Shown piece by piece: positions 37,601-46,457 of a stretch of DNA of 64,000 nt (position 1 is the stretch's first letter; the number at the start of each line of letters is the position of its first letter). Where the stretch lies: positions 3,752,424 through 3,816,423 of the forward strand of contig JAHBUP010000001.1 of the NCBI GenBank assembly GCA_019638015.1, given 5' to 3'. The notes beneath the pieces were generated by a model. The model was not told the origin of the DNA, did no database searches, and saw only the letters and a list, made by a program, of their open reading frames with translations. The position numbers and the translations under genes were made by a program. Source of the stretch: Melioribacteraceae bacterium (GTDB lineage Bacteria; Bacteroidota; Ignavibacteria; Ignavibacteriales; Melioribacteraceae).

Positions 37601-38179
37601 TCCCATCAAATAGCTAGAACCACTATCATTTTTTACTGGACTCTGGAATTCATTCCAAGATGATCCGTCATAATAAATGATGTTACCCCGCTGCCCAACT
37701 AAAAATGCTTTTCCTGTTTGAGTTGTTGAAATTCCAAGCCACATCGCCCAATCAATATTATCCCACATTACTTTTGGAAGGGGCATCTCTTTAATTAAAT
37801 TTTCTTTAAATGATTTTAAATGTGGTTTATATGATTCGTAATGAGTGCCATGATGAATAAACCAAATTGATCCGTCAATTCTTTTTTCTATTAATGGAAA
37901 ATCAGAGTAATCATATTCGGCAAAGGAATTCCATTTCCCATCTTTAAAGATCATTGCCTTTCCCTTAATATTAAAGCCCTTACCCCGCGAAATAGCGTAA
38001 CCATAATCTTCATTGATCATTATAATTTTTGCACCAAGGTCAACCTTTGCCTGGCGGAACCAGATTTTGGAGTTGGTGTTATTAACCACCGATCGAGTTT
38101 CTTCTTTTTGAATTTCACAGCCTGCAAGAAGAAGTAAGATTAATAATGAAAATATTTTATGACTAGGAAGATTCATCAT
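34616..38179 (-). CDS. Receptor-type Ser/Thr protein kinase with FG-GAP/VCBS and ASPIC/UnbV ectodomain
   Basis: 1187 residues. A lipoprotein signal ends in LLAGC (C21). Residues about 45-340 have Ycf48/BNR-like strands (GWAVGKKGIILKF, GWIVGEQGTILQY). Residues about 360-710 hold seven DxDxDGxxD-type FG-GAP/VCBS motifs, at about 368, 420, 476, 529, 585, 641 and 684, suggesting one propeller. An ASPIC/UnbV-like domain (about 720-810) ends the ectodomain. Three hydrophobic helices (about 838-854, 862-883, 889-911) bring the chain to the cytoplasm. A complete kinase domain (926-1187) follows: glycine loop GVGGMGKV (933-940), K955, E974, HRD 1047-1049, N1054, DFG 1067-1069, APE 1093-1095. Two adjacent ATGs (38179, 38176) start it, overlapping the upstream gene by 17 bases. 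The kinase is predicted active; ligand and substrates are unknown. Confidence 0.9.
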   Translation of the reverse strand: MMNLPSHKIFSLLILLLLAGCEIQKEETRSVVNNTNSKIWFRQAKVDLGAKIIMINEDYGYAISRGKGFNIKGKAMIFKDGKWNSFAEYDYSDFPLIEKRIDGSIWFIHHGTHYESYKPHLKSFKENLIKEMPLPKVMWDNIDWAMWLGISTTQTGKAFLVGQRGNIIYYDGSSWNEFQSPVKNDSGSSYLMGDLHDVQMLSDTSGWAVGKKGIILKFMKGQWNLVESNVSRDLFSIAMIDENNGWIVGEQGTILQYKNGEWKQIESGVRVALNSVVAYDKMNAWICGNRSTLLKYDGENWKQDNSINTIDDIFVDLDVVKEAGGAFRIWVIGDNGIYTNSQNLKFSFSEITAQASIRKEGRAATFLDYDNDDLPELFVLSEDGPNILYQNKSGNQFSEIDRETASKENGYKYPIAMTGDINNDGYNDFIEVLDDINYSVKFGESGFGFSDNTTSSKLPLKNISTENTIASGSLIDFNNDGNLDVYIANYNYEDIILKNNGAGRFTNVFNSSGIKKLINHRSYSATFSDLNNDGLVDILISYKASLEGQHLFLYLNKGDFKFEEKRDAAFFSNTSLSTYSVVANDINNDGHSDLIVFNNEKRLQLLLNNGDASFYDVTEAADLSEVQFHPEPTNGIINVADVNNDGWRDIFVGSKLYLNSPQLKFMEVSEQVGIGFVGSPSFADIDKDGDLDLYIGSSRSALGSGDRAVLYRNNSYNNNYIKVELNSDVSNRTAIGTKIILEAFYTNGKTAYSSLQEFGIGSSAISQQNLFETHFGINPQLNYKLKIIFPSGIIKRIDEVEKNKKYNVVESSFFAHHFVLLRKSLMRTIILVEWRIETVKFFISLLIMSFMIFYGRKTKAKNIVVSWYFVFCYVTIYLILVHLNVERELLTSLAFTFIPISLLGMGFIFVMSKFIEERESKFISHYKLLETLGVGGMGKVFKAIDTQTNNIVAVKILNSHLLKDEENRKRLAAEGRLLSSLEHPHIVKIYEYGESKEHSFIAMEYLGGGTLQDFIENNYPVKIEDAINFAQQICSGLDAIHSNDIIHRDLKSSNIMFDKNNQLKIMDFGLSKSPLVTTMTSLGTVIGTLGYVAPEQVTNLQVDQRVDIFSFGVILYQLVANKLPFTGENEIALIHSIFNTQPELPSKLNPAVTKSLEAIIMKCIEKDQEKRYKKTKEILADISNIVL

Positions 38180-39110
38180 GGTTTAATTTTGTCATCAATT
38201 TTATTCTTGATTCCATACCGGCATTTCCTTGCAGCCCCCCGGTATGAAGTGCAACGATATTTGATCCCTTATTAAAGTAACCCTTTTTTAATAGATCTTG
38301 AATTCCAAACATCATCTTGCCGGTGTAAACATAATCGAGTTGAATTGAGTTTAACTTCTCAAATTCTTCGATAAACATTATCAAATCATTATTAATTTTG
38401 GCATATCCTCCAAAATGATAACCACACTTGATTTCCCAATTCCCGAAATCTTGTTTTTCACAATTTGATAAATTTTGCTTTGTCTGTTCAATCAAAAAGT
38501 CTCCACCTTTTAAAGCGGAGAAGCCGACTATTCTTTTATCATTTGATGATCCGGCTATCACTCCAGAAATTGTTCCGGAGGTTCCGCACGCGGTACATAT
38601 GTAATTGTAATCAATGTCGATTAATGCTGGAATTTCTGAACACCCTTTTACTGCGAGACAATTTGTTCCCCCTTCCGGAATGATATAAACTTTACCAAAC
38701 TGTTCAACTAATTTTTCTTGAAAAGTATTTGTGTGCTTTAATCTATAATTGCTTCTATTTATATAAACCAATTTCATTCCGCAGCTCGCGGCAAATTGTA
38801 ATGTTGGATTTAATGGAAGGTGTTCCTCACCGCGAATGATCCCAATTGTATCAAATCCAAATTCTTTCCCGGCCGCCGCAGTTGCGTATATATGATTTGA
38901 ATAAGCGCCACCGAAAGTTAAAATAGTTTTTAATCCGAGTTTACGCGCTTCACTCAAATTGTATTTTAGTTTAAACCATTTGTTACCAGAGATAAATGGA
39001 TGGATTAAATCGAGTCTTTTTATATAAACTTTATTAAGAGAAATTTCCCCAGGAAGTTTAACCTCCTGGAAAGGCAGTTTAGCTTCTTCGTTCAGATACT
39101 CTTCAAACAT
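38163..39110 (-). CDS. PLP-dependent D-cysteine desulfhydrase / ACC-deaminase-like enzyme
   Basis: 315 residues, fold-type II PLP enzyme. The PLP Lys is K44 in SGNKWFKLKYN, followed by TFGGAYSNHIYATAAAGKEFG (substrate Ser-Asn) and the phosphate-binding CTACGTSGTISG. It belongs to the D-cysteine desulfhydrase (DcyD)/1-aminocyclopropane-1-carboxylate deaminase group; which activity cannot be told. The ATG overlaps the deacetylase stop (TAATG) and the 3' end overlaps the receptor-kinase start. Confidence 0.88.
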   Translation of the reverse strand: MFEEYLNEEAKLPFQEVKLPGEISLNKVYIKRLDLIHPFISGNKWFKLKYNLSEARKLGLKTILTFGGAYSNHIYATAAAGKEFGFDTIGIIRGEEHLPLNPTLQFAASCGMKLVYINRSNYRLKHTNTFQEKLVEQFGKVYIIPEGGTNCLAVKGCSEIPALIDIDYNYICTACGTSGTISGVIAGSSNDKRIVGFSALKGGDFLIEQTKQNLSNCEKQDFGNWEIKCGYHFGGYAKINNDLIMFIEEFEKLNSIQLDYVYTGKMMFGIQDLLKKGYFNKGSNIVALHTGGLQGNAGMESRIKLMTKLNHDESS

Positions 39111-40054
39111 TATTCGTATTCAACTTCGGCAAGTTCCAAAATATATTTTGGAGTTCTAGGCTCACCGGCAAAAAACTCCCTATTTTCACCCCTTGTTAAA
39201 GCCCATCTGTCAATCCACGAAATTCCGGCGCCGCCGGTAAATTCATCTTCCGATTTATACGCTTCGTCTTTCAAGGATTCTTCCAATGTTATAAAACGAT
39301 AACCCTCATCTCGAATCATTTTACATAGCTCATTAAAATAGTCGGCGTTTAATGTATTGGAATGAATTAACAATATGTGTGAAATATTTCTTGAGAAAAG
39401 TTTTTGCGATTGCGATTCATAAAAACGGATTTTATCACGCAGATAAATAAGATATTCTTGGGCCACTTTTTTAGCTTCGGATATTTTGCCATTTTCTACT
39501 GCGTTCCAGTAAGCGGCGGCAAACACCCATTCGGAATTATCAATAGTTACCGGGGCAATTTCGTAATTATGGTCACGCAAAAAGTTTGTAATTGAATCAC
39601 GCTTACCAATTGTTCTTCCTGTTTGAAGAAACGGATGACGGAAAAATCTCATTCTTGTGTTTTTTTCTTCAAGAAGTTTATTCGTAATTAGTTCTCCTTT
39701 AAGAACATCCTTTGTGTATTCCTCAAATGAAATTTGATTTGCGCTTCTATGTGAATATGTATGATTCCCTAATTCTATTTCCGCATCTATCCATTTTTTT
39801 AGAATTGTGATTCGTTCATTATCAATTATCCCGTTAACCACCAATTTACCCTCATTAACGAATGCCGTTGCGGGTATTTTTTCTTCCTTAATTTTGTTAA
39901 TAAGTTTGGTAACAATTTTATCCATTTCTTCATTGGAAACACGGTTTGAAAAATTGAAGGGCAGATCGTCAATTGTAACCGACATCTGTTTGTTAATTGT
40001 CTGCGCGTAAATCGATACCGACAAAACAAGAATGGATAATAATATTTTCTTCAC
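39110..40054 (-). CDS. Polysaccharide deacetylase (NodB-fold), secreted
   Basis: 314 residues with a signal peptide (MKKILLSILVLSVSIYAQ). The NodB core has TIDDLP (D29-D30, motif 1) and LGNHTYSHRSANQISF (metal His98 and His102, motif 2). ILLIHSNTLNADYF carries the late His/Leu motif. The C-terminal region (GGAGISWIDRWALTRG) is an add-on. It probably removes acetyl groups from a cell-surface or wall polysaccharide; the substrate is unknown. The start is GTG, with AAAGGA upstream. The gene lies in the operon 15 bases after the amidohydrolase. Confidence 0.88.
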   Translation of the reverse strand: MKKILLSILVLSVSIYAQTINKQMSVTIDDLPFNFSNRVSNEEMDKIVTKLINKIKEEKIPATAFVNEGKLVVNGIIDNERITILKKWIDAEIELGNHTYSHRSANQISFEEYTKDVLKGELITNKLLEEKNTRMRFFRHPFLQTGRTIGKRDSITNFLRDHNYEIAPVTIDNSEWVFAAAYWNAVENGKISEAKKVAQEYLIYLRDKIRFYESQSQKLFSRNISHILLIHSNTLNADYFNELCKMIRDEGYRFITLEESLKDEAYKSEDEFTGGAGISWIDRWALTRGENREFFAGEPRTPKYILELAEVEYE

Positions 40055-40069
40055 TCCTTAATCCTTTCT

Positions 40070-41794
40070 CTATTTGGATTGATATTTTATTTTGCCATCT
40101 ATTATTGTGTAAAGAACTTTTGTATTTAATATTTCTTCATCGCTGCAATTGAGCAAATCATTTGAAAGTACAGTCAAATCAGCGAGCATTCCGGGTTCAA
40201 TTTTCCCCTTAATATTTTCCTCGAACGACGCGTAAGCTCCATTTGTTGTATAGGATTTCAGCGCTTCCATTCTGGTCATTTTTTGGTCGGGATAGAATAC
40301 TGATCCATCAGCCGATTTACGAGTAACTGCTGAATAAAAACATTTAATTGGGTCCACATCTTCCACAGGGGCGTCGGTGCCATTGCAAATTACAGCACCC
40401 GATTCGATTAATTTTTTCCAAACATATGCGCCCTCTTTTGCTCTTGTGTCTCCTAATCTTTCATCCACGAATGAAGCATCTGAAGTACAGTGCACAGCCT
40501 GCATTGCCGCAATTACTCCATGTTTTGCAAACCTATCAATATCCTCATTTGAAATATGCTGGGCATGCTCAATGCACCATCGAAAATCTTTTATATCTTT
40601 ATTCTGATTAAAAACTTGCTCATAAATATCAAGAACCTCTCTGTTTGCTCTATCACCAATTGCGTGAATTCTCATCTGGAAACCATTTGCTGCTGCGACT
40701 TCGCTAATCTTTTTTAATGTTTCTACAGGAGTTACATTTGAGCCAATATGATTTTTAAGATCCGAATATGGCTCTAACAGCCAAGCACCGCGAGAACCTA
40801 GAGCGCCGTCACTATACTGTTTTATTGAACGAACTGTTAAAAAATTATCTCCATAACCAATCAATTTATAATTGGTAAGTTTTGCCTCTATATTTTCAAT
40901 AGTTTCACCAATCATTACATTTAAGCGGATCGGTAATTTTTTTTCATCGGCAAACTTTTTAAGAATATCGATTACCTCAAAAGTTTCTCCCGCGTCATGA
41001 AATGATGTAATTCCCTTTTTTAAACAATCTTCAGAAGCCAATTGAACCTGCATATAATAATCTGCTAATTTTTCTTCATCTGTTCTTTTATTTAGGTAAT
41101 TGTTATATGCTTTAGTTACAAGCAGTTCGGCATTTTCTTCAAATACACCAATTGGGTTTCCATTATTATCTTTAATAATAGTTCCCCCCTCTGGATTTTT
41201 TGTTGCTCTTGTAACTCCGGCCATTTCCATAGCTAATAAGTTTGCGAAAGTCGCGTGTCCGCTTGCGTGCGAAAGTAGCACTGGATTATTCGGAGAAATC
41301 TTACTCAGCATATCATGAATGGGATATCCATGAACATTTGGTTTAGGTGCCGAGCTAAATTTTTCTTGATGCCATCCACGACCAATAATCCACTCATTCG
41401 GCTTGGATTTAGCAACCGCTTCCTCAACAATTTTTACTATGCTTTCCCAATTGGCCGCATTTCGTAAATCAAGAATTCTTAAAGATTCTCCCAATCCTAA
41501 AAAATGAGCATGACTTTCAATAAATCCGGGAATAACCGTTTTACCCTTTAAATCAATTTTAACAGTTGAACCGCCTATATAATTCTTCGCTTCATCATTA
41601 CTGCCAATCCAAATAATTTTATTTTCTTTTATAGCTACTGATTCCGCAATAGGGTATTTCTCCGAAACAGTTACGATATTTCCATTAGTAAGGATTAAAT
41701 CGGCTTCCAAAATGGGTTTGTTATTTTGCATACATCCCACCATAATTATTGATAGTAATGATAAAGCTATTTTCGAAAATATTTTGGTATTCAT
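40070..41794 (-). CDS. Amidohydrolase (YtcJ-like, amidohydrolase_3), lipoprotein
   Basis: 574 residues. A lipoprotein signal ends in MVGC (C21). It is a metal-dependent TIM-barrel hydrolase: GFIESHAHFLG (H95, H97), GRGWHQEKF, RIHAIGDRANREVLDIYE, WCIEHAQHISNEDIDRFA and NGTDAPVEDVDPI are the hallmarks of the YtcJ/LAF family. Substrates in this family include formamides and N-acyl compounds; none can be assigned here. Lipid attachment puts it in the periplasm or at the outer membrane. It follows the porin gene by 9 bases. Confidence 0.9.
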   Translation of the reverse strand: MNTKIFSKIALSLLSIIMVGCMQNNKPILEADLILTNGNIVTVSEKYPIAESVAIKENKIIWIGSNDEAKNYIGGSTVKIDLKGKTVIPGFIESHAHFLGLGESLRILDLRNAANWESIVKIVEEAVAKSKPNEWIIGRGWHQEKFSSAPKPNVHGYPIHDMLSKISPNNPVLLSHASGHATFANLLAMEMAGVTRATKNPEGGTIIKDNNGNPIGVFEENAELLVTKAYNNYLNKRTDEEKLADYYMQVQLASEDCLKKGITSFHDAGETFEVIDILKKFADEKKLPIRLNVMIGETIENIEAKLTNYKLIGYGDNFLTVRSIKQYSDGALGSRGAWLLEPYSDLKNHIGSNVTPVETLKKISEVAAANGFQMRIHAIGDRANREVLDIYEQVFNQNKDIKDFRWCIEHAQHISNEDIDRFAKHGVIAAMQAVHCTSDASFVDERLGDTRAKEGAYVWKKLIESGAVICNGTDAPVEDVDPIKCFYSAVTRKSADGSVFYPDQKMTRMEALKSYTTNGAYASFEENIKGKIEPGMLADLTVLSNDLLNCSDEEILNTKVLYTIIDGKIKYQSK

Positions 41795-41803
41795 GACTTT
41801 CCT

Positions 41804-42928
41804 CTAATATCTTATTTCAATTGCCGCTTCAAAAATATAATCGTATGGTTTTAAAGAGTTGCTTTTTTTGATGAAATCGTAATCAATAATAATTTTTGAT
41901 CCTTGAAGAAAATTATATGCGGCGCCAACTATTGTCCGCTTTGAAATGACTTCCCGTGATGATATTTCTGAATTAAAATAATCATATCGTGCAAATAAAC
42001 TAAAAGGAAGATTAGGGATATTAAAATTGCCGAACAATGAATAACCACTATTTATAGGTGCTATTCCATCTGTATCAATATTTCTACCATCCTCGAAACC
42101 TCTTCCCTTGTATATGCTTGCCGTAGTTGTTAATAATTTTGTTTCGAATGAAGTAAATAGAGAATGAAGATTATGATTTGGTGATGATTCAATGTTTCCT
42201 TTTCCGAGGGCACCAATGTACGTAAGTTGAAATCCAGTTAGTAATTCAGGAAGAGGTCTTATTGATAATCTTCCTTCAAGCAATTTATTTTCATTTTTTT
42301 CAATTGCGTGATATCCTCCTCCGTTATAAATACCAAAGGATAAACTTCCATATTTACCCGGGAAATTTTTGTTAACCTCTTTTTTGTACTCATCATCAAG
42401 TTCGCCCCCAAATAATGATTGAAAAGTAATCCCATAATCAGCAGAACTTAATATTCCATAACGTTCTAAAAACATTGAACCCTGAACCCGATATGGATTT
42501 ATCGATTGTTCAAAATCGATCCAAGGACGGCTAACAAGCCCAAAATCGATTTGCGGAGAAGTCAGCAATCCAATATTCTCAAATTCATACTTGAGAAAAC
42601 CATATTTCAATCTTATTTCTATATCTCCCTCCCCATCCCCTTCGCGATCAACAGAAACATCTTGAGTAAATCTTGCTGATAAATTTTTATTAAAGGTTTT
42701 TTTAAATGTGATATATCCCCGTTTCAAAAGAAATTCATTATCGGTTACACCTCCTTTTCTTCCGCTCTGATAACCCAAATACCACTGCCCCGATATTGAT
42801 ATTCCATTCATAAGTTTTTGTATAGTTTCAGTTAGCGAATTTGTTTCTTCCTGACTATAAATCTTACTGCTAGTCAGAGTAAAACATAACATTGTAATAA
42901 ACAAAATTAACGTTCCTTTTTTGTACAT
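41804..42928 (-). CDS. Outer-membrane porin (phosphate-selective OprO/OprP-like)
   Basis: 374 residues with a signal peptide ending near IYSQ. The rest is alternating beta-strand sequence of a barrel, ending in the strand FEAAIEIRY with a terminal aromatic. FLLKRGYITFKKTFNKNLSARFTQDVSVD resembles the start of OprO/P-type porins (phosphate-selective family). Solute choice is unknown. It sits with the EamA transporter upstream and the amidohydrolase downstream, suggesting uptake and use of one class of compounds. Confidence 0.82.
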   Translation of the reverse strand: MYKKGTLILFITMLCFTLTSSKIYSQEETNSLTETIQKLMNGISISGQWYLGYQSGRKGGVTDNEFLLKRGYITFKKTFNKNLSARFTQDVSVDREGDGEGDIEIRLKYGFLKYEFENIGLLTSPQIDFGLVSRPWIDFEQSINPYRVQGSMFLERYGILSSADYGITFQSLFGGELDDEYKKEVNKNFPGKYGSLSFGIYNGGGYHAIEKNENKLLEGRLSIRPLPELLTGFQLTYIGALGKGNIESSPNHNLHSLFTSFETKLLTTTASIYKGRGFEDGRNIDTDGIAPINSGYSLFGNFNIPNLPFSLFARYDYFNSEISSREVISKRTIVGAAYNFLQGSKIIIDYDFIKKSNSLKPYDYIFEAAIEIRY

Positions 42929-42956
42929 CTCTTCTCTCTAATTCATTTGTAGTATT

Positions 42957-43853
42957 TTATTTTCTGTTAACTAATATAACACCGCTAATAATTATTAATC
43001 CGCTTATAAGTGTAATAAGAGTAATTTCTTCCGAAAGTAATATCCATGCAGAAAAGAAAGTAATAAATGGCTGGATATACAAAAATGCTCCAACCTTATA
43101 TGCCTCCATTTCGGCCAATGATTGAGCCCACAATACATATGCGATTCCCGAGCAGAATATTCCAAGAAATAATATTGCAACCCAGTAATCAGTCGCCAGG
43201 TTTGCAACCGCATCAAAATTTTGAGAGTTGATCGTGAAAGGCGAAATAATGATAGCCATAAATAAAAACTGAAAAAGTATTGTCATTATAGGGGGATAAT
43301 TAACTGTAATTTTTTTACCAACAATAGAATATACCGCCCAGGTGAGAGTACTTCCCAGAACAAGGAAATCCCCTTTATTCGAAATAAAACTTATACTTTC
43401 TATATGACCTTTGCTAACAAGCAAAACTAATCCTCCGAACGCAATGAGAATTCCGATAAATTGCTGCGTCAGCAATTTTTCTTTTAACCATAAGAATCCA
43501 ATTAACACTATAAAAACCGGACTGAATCCAATTATCCACCCTGTATTTGCCGCCGATGTAAAGTTTAAGCCTTCGACTTGAATCCACAAATGCAGTGTTG
43601 CTATTAAGGCCAACACAAAAATTCCTCCATGATCACGAAGATTTAAAGAAAAATTGCGTTTTGTATAGATAGCGACGACACTCAAAAAGAAGACAGCGAT
43701 AATCATTCTCAGAAATATTATTGTAAGAGGATTTAAAAACTCAAGCGCATACTTTGTGGCAATAAATGAGTTTCCCCAAAAAAATATTGTAGCTAATGGT
43801 TTCCAGAATGATTTCAGCGTATTCAATATTTGAGATGCGGGATGTTTAATCAT
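42957..43853 (-). CDS. EamA-family (DMT) transporter
   Basis: 298 residues with ten predicted helices in two EamA halves. FFWGNSFIATKYALEFLNPLTIIFLRM is the typical first-half start and GSTLTWAVYSIVGKKI the start of the second. ILLSEEITLITLISGLIIISGVILVNRK is the usual end. These inner-membrane carriers export or import metabolites such as amino acids or their derivatives. The start overlaps the truA stop by ATGA. Confidence 0.9.
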   Translation of the reverse strand: MIKHPASQILNTLKSFWKPLATIFFWGNSFIATKYALEFLNPLTIIFLRMIIAVFFLSVVAIYTKRNFSLNLRDHGGIFVLALIATLHLWIQVEGLNFTSAANTGWIIGFSPVFIVLIGFLWLKEKLLTQQFIGILIAFGGLVLLVSKGHIESISFISNKGDFLVLGSTLTWAVYSIVGKKITVNYPPIMTILFQFLFMAIIISPFTINSQNFDAVANLATDYWVAILFLGIFCSGIAYVLWAQSLAEMEAYKVGAFLYIQPFITFFSAWILLSEEITLITLISGLIIISGVILVNRK

Positions 43854-44650
43854 TGGATATAATAATTCTTATTTGCTATTCTAATAATCTGTTCAAGCTC
43901 TTTTAACTGACGCGATTCATCGTAAAGAACATTTTCTAAAAATAAGCCTGATGGAGGAGCAGTATATTGAGCTGGGGTGGGAGAATTATGTTCGAGAAAA
44001 TATGTGATGTCACTCTCTTTCATATTCCCTCTTCCAATTTCTACAAGTACACCAACCATTCTTCGAACCATCTTCCATAAAAAATGGGAACCTGAAATTC
44101 TAATTAGTATTAAGTCTCCCTCTTTTTTAATCTCAACATTTTTCAAAAGAACTTTTGTGGATTTTTCATCACCATCTTTATCGGCAAACGAAATAAAATC
44201 ATGCATTCCAACAAATAGTTGTGCGGCTTTCGACATTCTGCTGACATTTAACTCATCTTTTATCCACCAGACGAATGGTTTTCCGAATGCAGTTCTTCTA
44301 CATGAAATTTGGTAGATATAACTTCTGAGATTCGCGTCATGCCTCGCATGAAATTTTGGATGGGCTTTTTCAACTTCAACAATATTGATATCGGCGGGCA
44401 GTTCATCATTTAATTTTAGGCGTATAATTTCGGGCGCCAGCATTGTTTTAATTTCAAAGTGAGCAACCTGACACAATGCGTGAACACCCGCATCTGTTCT
44501 TCCGCTTCCATAAATTTCAAAGTCGCGTGTTTTAAAAACCTTTTCTGCAGCTTCTATTAATTTACCCTGAACAGTTTTTCCACTCTTCTGCATTTGCCAA
44601 CCACTGTAGCGAGTTCCTTCATATTCGATGTAAAGTTTAAATTTTGACAT
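43850..44650 (-). CDS. truA: tRNA pseudouridine synthase A
   Basis: 266 residues. The catalytic Asp is D53 in GSGRTDAGVHALCQVAHF. FHARHDANLRSYIYQI and FLWKMVRRMVGVLVEIGRG are family segments. It makes pseudouridine at positions 38-40 of tRNA anticodon arms. It leads the minus-strand operon, and 122 bases separate it from the divergent gene at 44773. Confidence 0.96.
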   Translation of the reverse strand: MSKFKLYIEYEGTRYSGWQMQKSGKTVQGKLIEAAEKVFKTRDFEIYGSGRTDAGVHALCQVAHFEIKTMLAPEIIRLKLNDELPADINIVEVEKAHPKFHARHDANLRSYIYQISCRRTAFGKPFVWWIKDELNVSRMSKAAQLFVGMHDFISFADKDGDEKSTKVLLKNVEIKKEGDLILIRISGSHFLWKMVRRMVGVLVEIGRGNMKESDITYFLEHNSPTPAQYTAPPSGLFLENVLYDESRQLKELEQIIRIANKNYYIQ

Positions 44651-44772
44651 ATAATCCTATTTCAATTAAATTCAATTTATATTTCATCTGTTATTTTTAT
44701 GAAATTCATTGCACGAAAATATCAATGAATATTTTAATAAACAGAAAATTGTAAGTAGGAAGGTAATTTTTT

Positions 44773-45384
44773 ATGAAAACCAACAACCAAATAGATTCTT
44801 ATATCTCGAAATCAGCAGATTTTGCCAGACCAATTTTAGAGCACTTGAGGGATTTAGTTCATAATGCTTGTCCAGATGTTGAAGAAAAAATTAAATGGGG
44901 AATGCCACATTTTGATTACAAGGGATCACTATGCCATATGGCTGGATTTAAACAGCATTGTGCTTTTGGATTTTGGAAAGCTTCCCTAATGAAGGATCCC
45001 CTCCTCATATTAAATGCAAAATCTGAAACGGCGATGGGACATCTTGGAAAAATTAAATCAATTAAAGATTTACCTTCAGATAAAAAACTGATTTCATACA
45101 TTAAAGAAGCGGTAAAATTGAATGATGAAGGGATAAAACTGCCGTCAAAAGCTACTTCTAATGGTAAACGAGAAATTGAAACACCCGATTACTTTGAAAA
45201 ATTATTGAAAAAGAATAGAAAAGCCTTTTCAATATTTAATGATTTCAGCTACTCAAATAAAAAGGAGTATATTGAATGGATAGTCGAAGCAAAAACAGAT
45301 GAAACCAAGAACAAAAGAATGAAAACAGCGATTGAGTGGATTTCTGAAGGTAAACCGAGAAATTGGAAATACATGAAAAAATAA
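44773..45384 (+). CDS. YdeI/OmpD-associated (DUF1801 + OmdA-like) protein
   Basis: 203 residues, cytosolic. The N-terminal DUF1801 domain (about 1-125) has RPILEHLRDLVHNACPDVEEKIKWGMPHFDY and CAFGFWKASLM. The C-terminal OmdA-like part has FNDFSYSNKKEYIEWIVEAKTDETKNKRMKTAIEWISEGK. The family is widespread and its biochemical role is uncertain. It is followed by an epimerase gene 13 bases on and may be cotranscribed. Confidence 0.88.
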   Translation: MKTNNQIDSYISKSADFARPILEHLRDLVHNACPDVEEKIKWGMPHFDYKGSLCHMAGFKQHCAFGFWKASLMKDPLLILNAKSETAMGHLGKIKSIKDLPSDKKLISYIKEAVKLNDEGIKLPSKATSNGKREIETPDYFEKLLKKNRKAFSIFNDFSYSNKKEYIEWIVEAKTDETKNKRMKTAIEWISEGKPRNWKYMKK

Positions 45385-45397
45385 AGTGGAGAATTTT

Positions 45398-46393
45398 ATG
45401 AAAGTACTATTTATTGGTGGTACCGGAGTTATTAGCACTGAAGTTTCGAAGTTGTGCATTAAACAAGGTTTTGATCTCTATCTGCTAAATAGAGGAAAAT
45501 CTATTAGATCATTACCCGATGGCGCAAAACATATAAATATTGATTACCGGAATTTAGACGCGATGCAAAATTTTCTCGCCAATGAAAAGTTTGATACGGT
45601 TGTTGATTGGATTGCATTTACTGAAGATCAAATTAAGTATGCCCATAATTTATTTAGGGGAAAAACCGATCAATTTATTTTTATAAGCTCCGCATCAGCT
45701 TATCAAAAACCTCTGCCCGTAGGACCAATTACCGAAAGCACTCCGCTAGAAAATCCTTTCTGGGAATATTCGCGCAACAAAATAAAATGTGAAAATTATT
45801 TAATGCAGGTTTATAAAGATGAGGGATTTCCGGTAACAATTTGCAGACCTTCACATACGTACGACCATACCAAAATTCCATTCAACGGCGATTATTCATT
45901 TCTAGACAGAATTATCAAAGGAAAAGAAATCATTATCCATAATGATGGTAATTCCAAGTGGACATTAACTAATTCGAAAGATTTTGCAAAGGGATTTATT
46001 GGTTTAATCGGTAACCCTAAAACACTTGGAGAAGCTTATCATATTACTTCAGACGAAACATTAACATGGAATGAGATTGCCGAGACAATTGCTAATAATC
46101 TGGGCGCTAAATTAAGTGTCGTTCACATTCCGGGGGAGTTTATCAAAAAAATGAATGACGATTGGGGTGATGGAATTTTAGGTGATAAGGCATATAATGG
46201 CGTTTTTGACAATTCCAAAATTAAAGCGCTCGTTCCCGGGTATAAAGCCGAGATTACTTTTAATGAAGGAATAAAAGAAGTGATTAAGTTTTATGAGGAT
46301 CATCCAAATCTTAGAACAATAGATCATGATTATAATCAAAAGGTAGATGCATTTATAGAAAACTTTAAAGAGAGTCAGTCAAGGCGCCTTTAA
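45398..46393 (+). CDS. NAD-dependent epimerase/dehydratase (extended SDR)
   Basis: 331 residues from the ATG at 45398, 6 bases after GGAG; the frame is open further upstream from a GTG, which I reject. The N-terminal Rossmann motif is FIGGTGVIS. The SDR active site has SSASAYQ and YSRNK (Tyr, Lys). CRPSHTYD and the substrate domain with TLTNSKDFAKGFIGLI follow, close to the RNA-binding-like SDR-a subgroup found in many Bacteroidota. The sugar or other substrate is unknown. Confidence 0.88.
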   Translation: MKVLFIGGTGVISTEVSKLCIKQGFDLYLLNRGKSIRSLPDGAKHINIDYRNLDAMQNFLANEKFDTVVDWIAFTEDQIKYAHNLFRGKTDQFIFISSASAYQKPLPVGPITESTPLENPFWEYSRNKIKCENYLMQVYKDEGFPVTICRPSHTYDHTKIPFNGDYSFLDRIIKGKEIIIHNDGNSKWTLTNSKDFAKGFIGLIGNPKTLGEAYHITSDETLTWNEIAETIANNLGAKLSVVHIPGEFIKKMNDDWGDGILGDKAYNGVFDNSKIKALVPGYKAEITFNEGIKEVIKFYEDHPNLRTIDHDYNQKVDAFIENFKESQSRRL

Positions 46394-46457
46394 ATATTAT
46401 TTCCTCTGCTTAATTTCACTTTAAAATCTTCGATAATAGGCAAAAAGTGAGTTTTGC

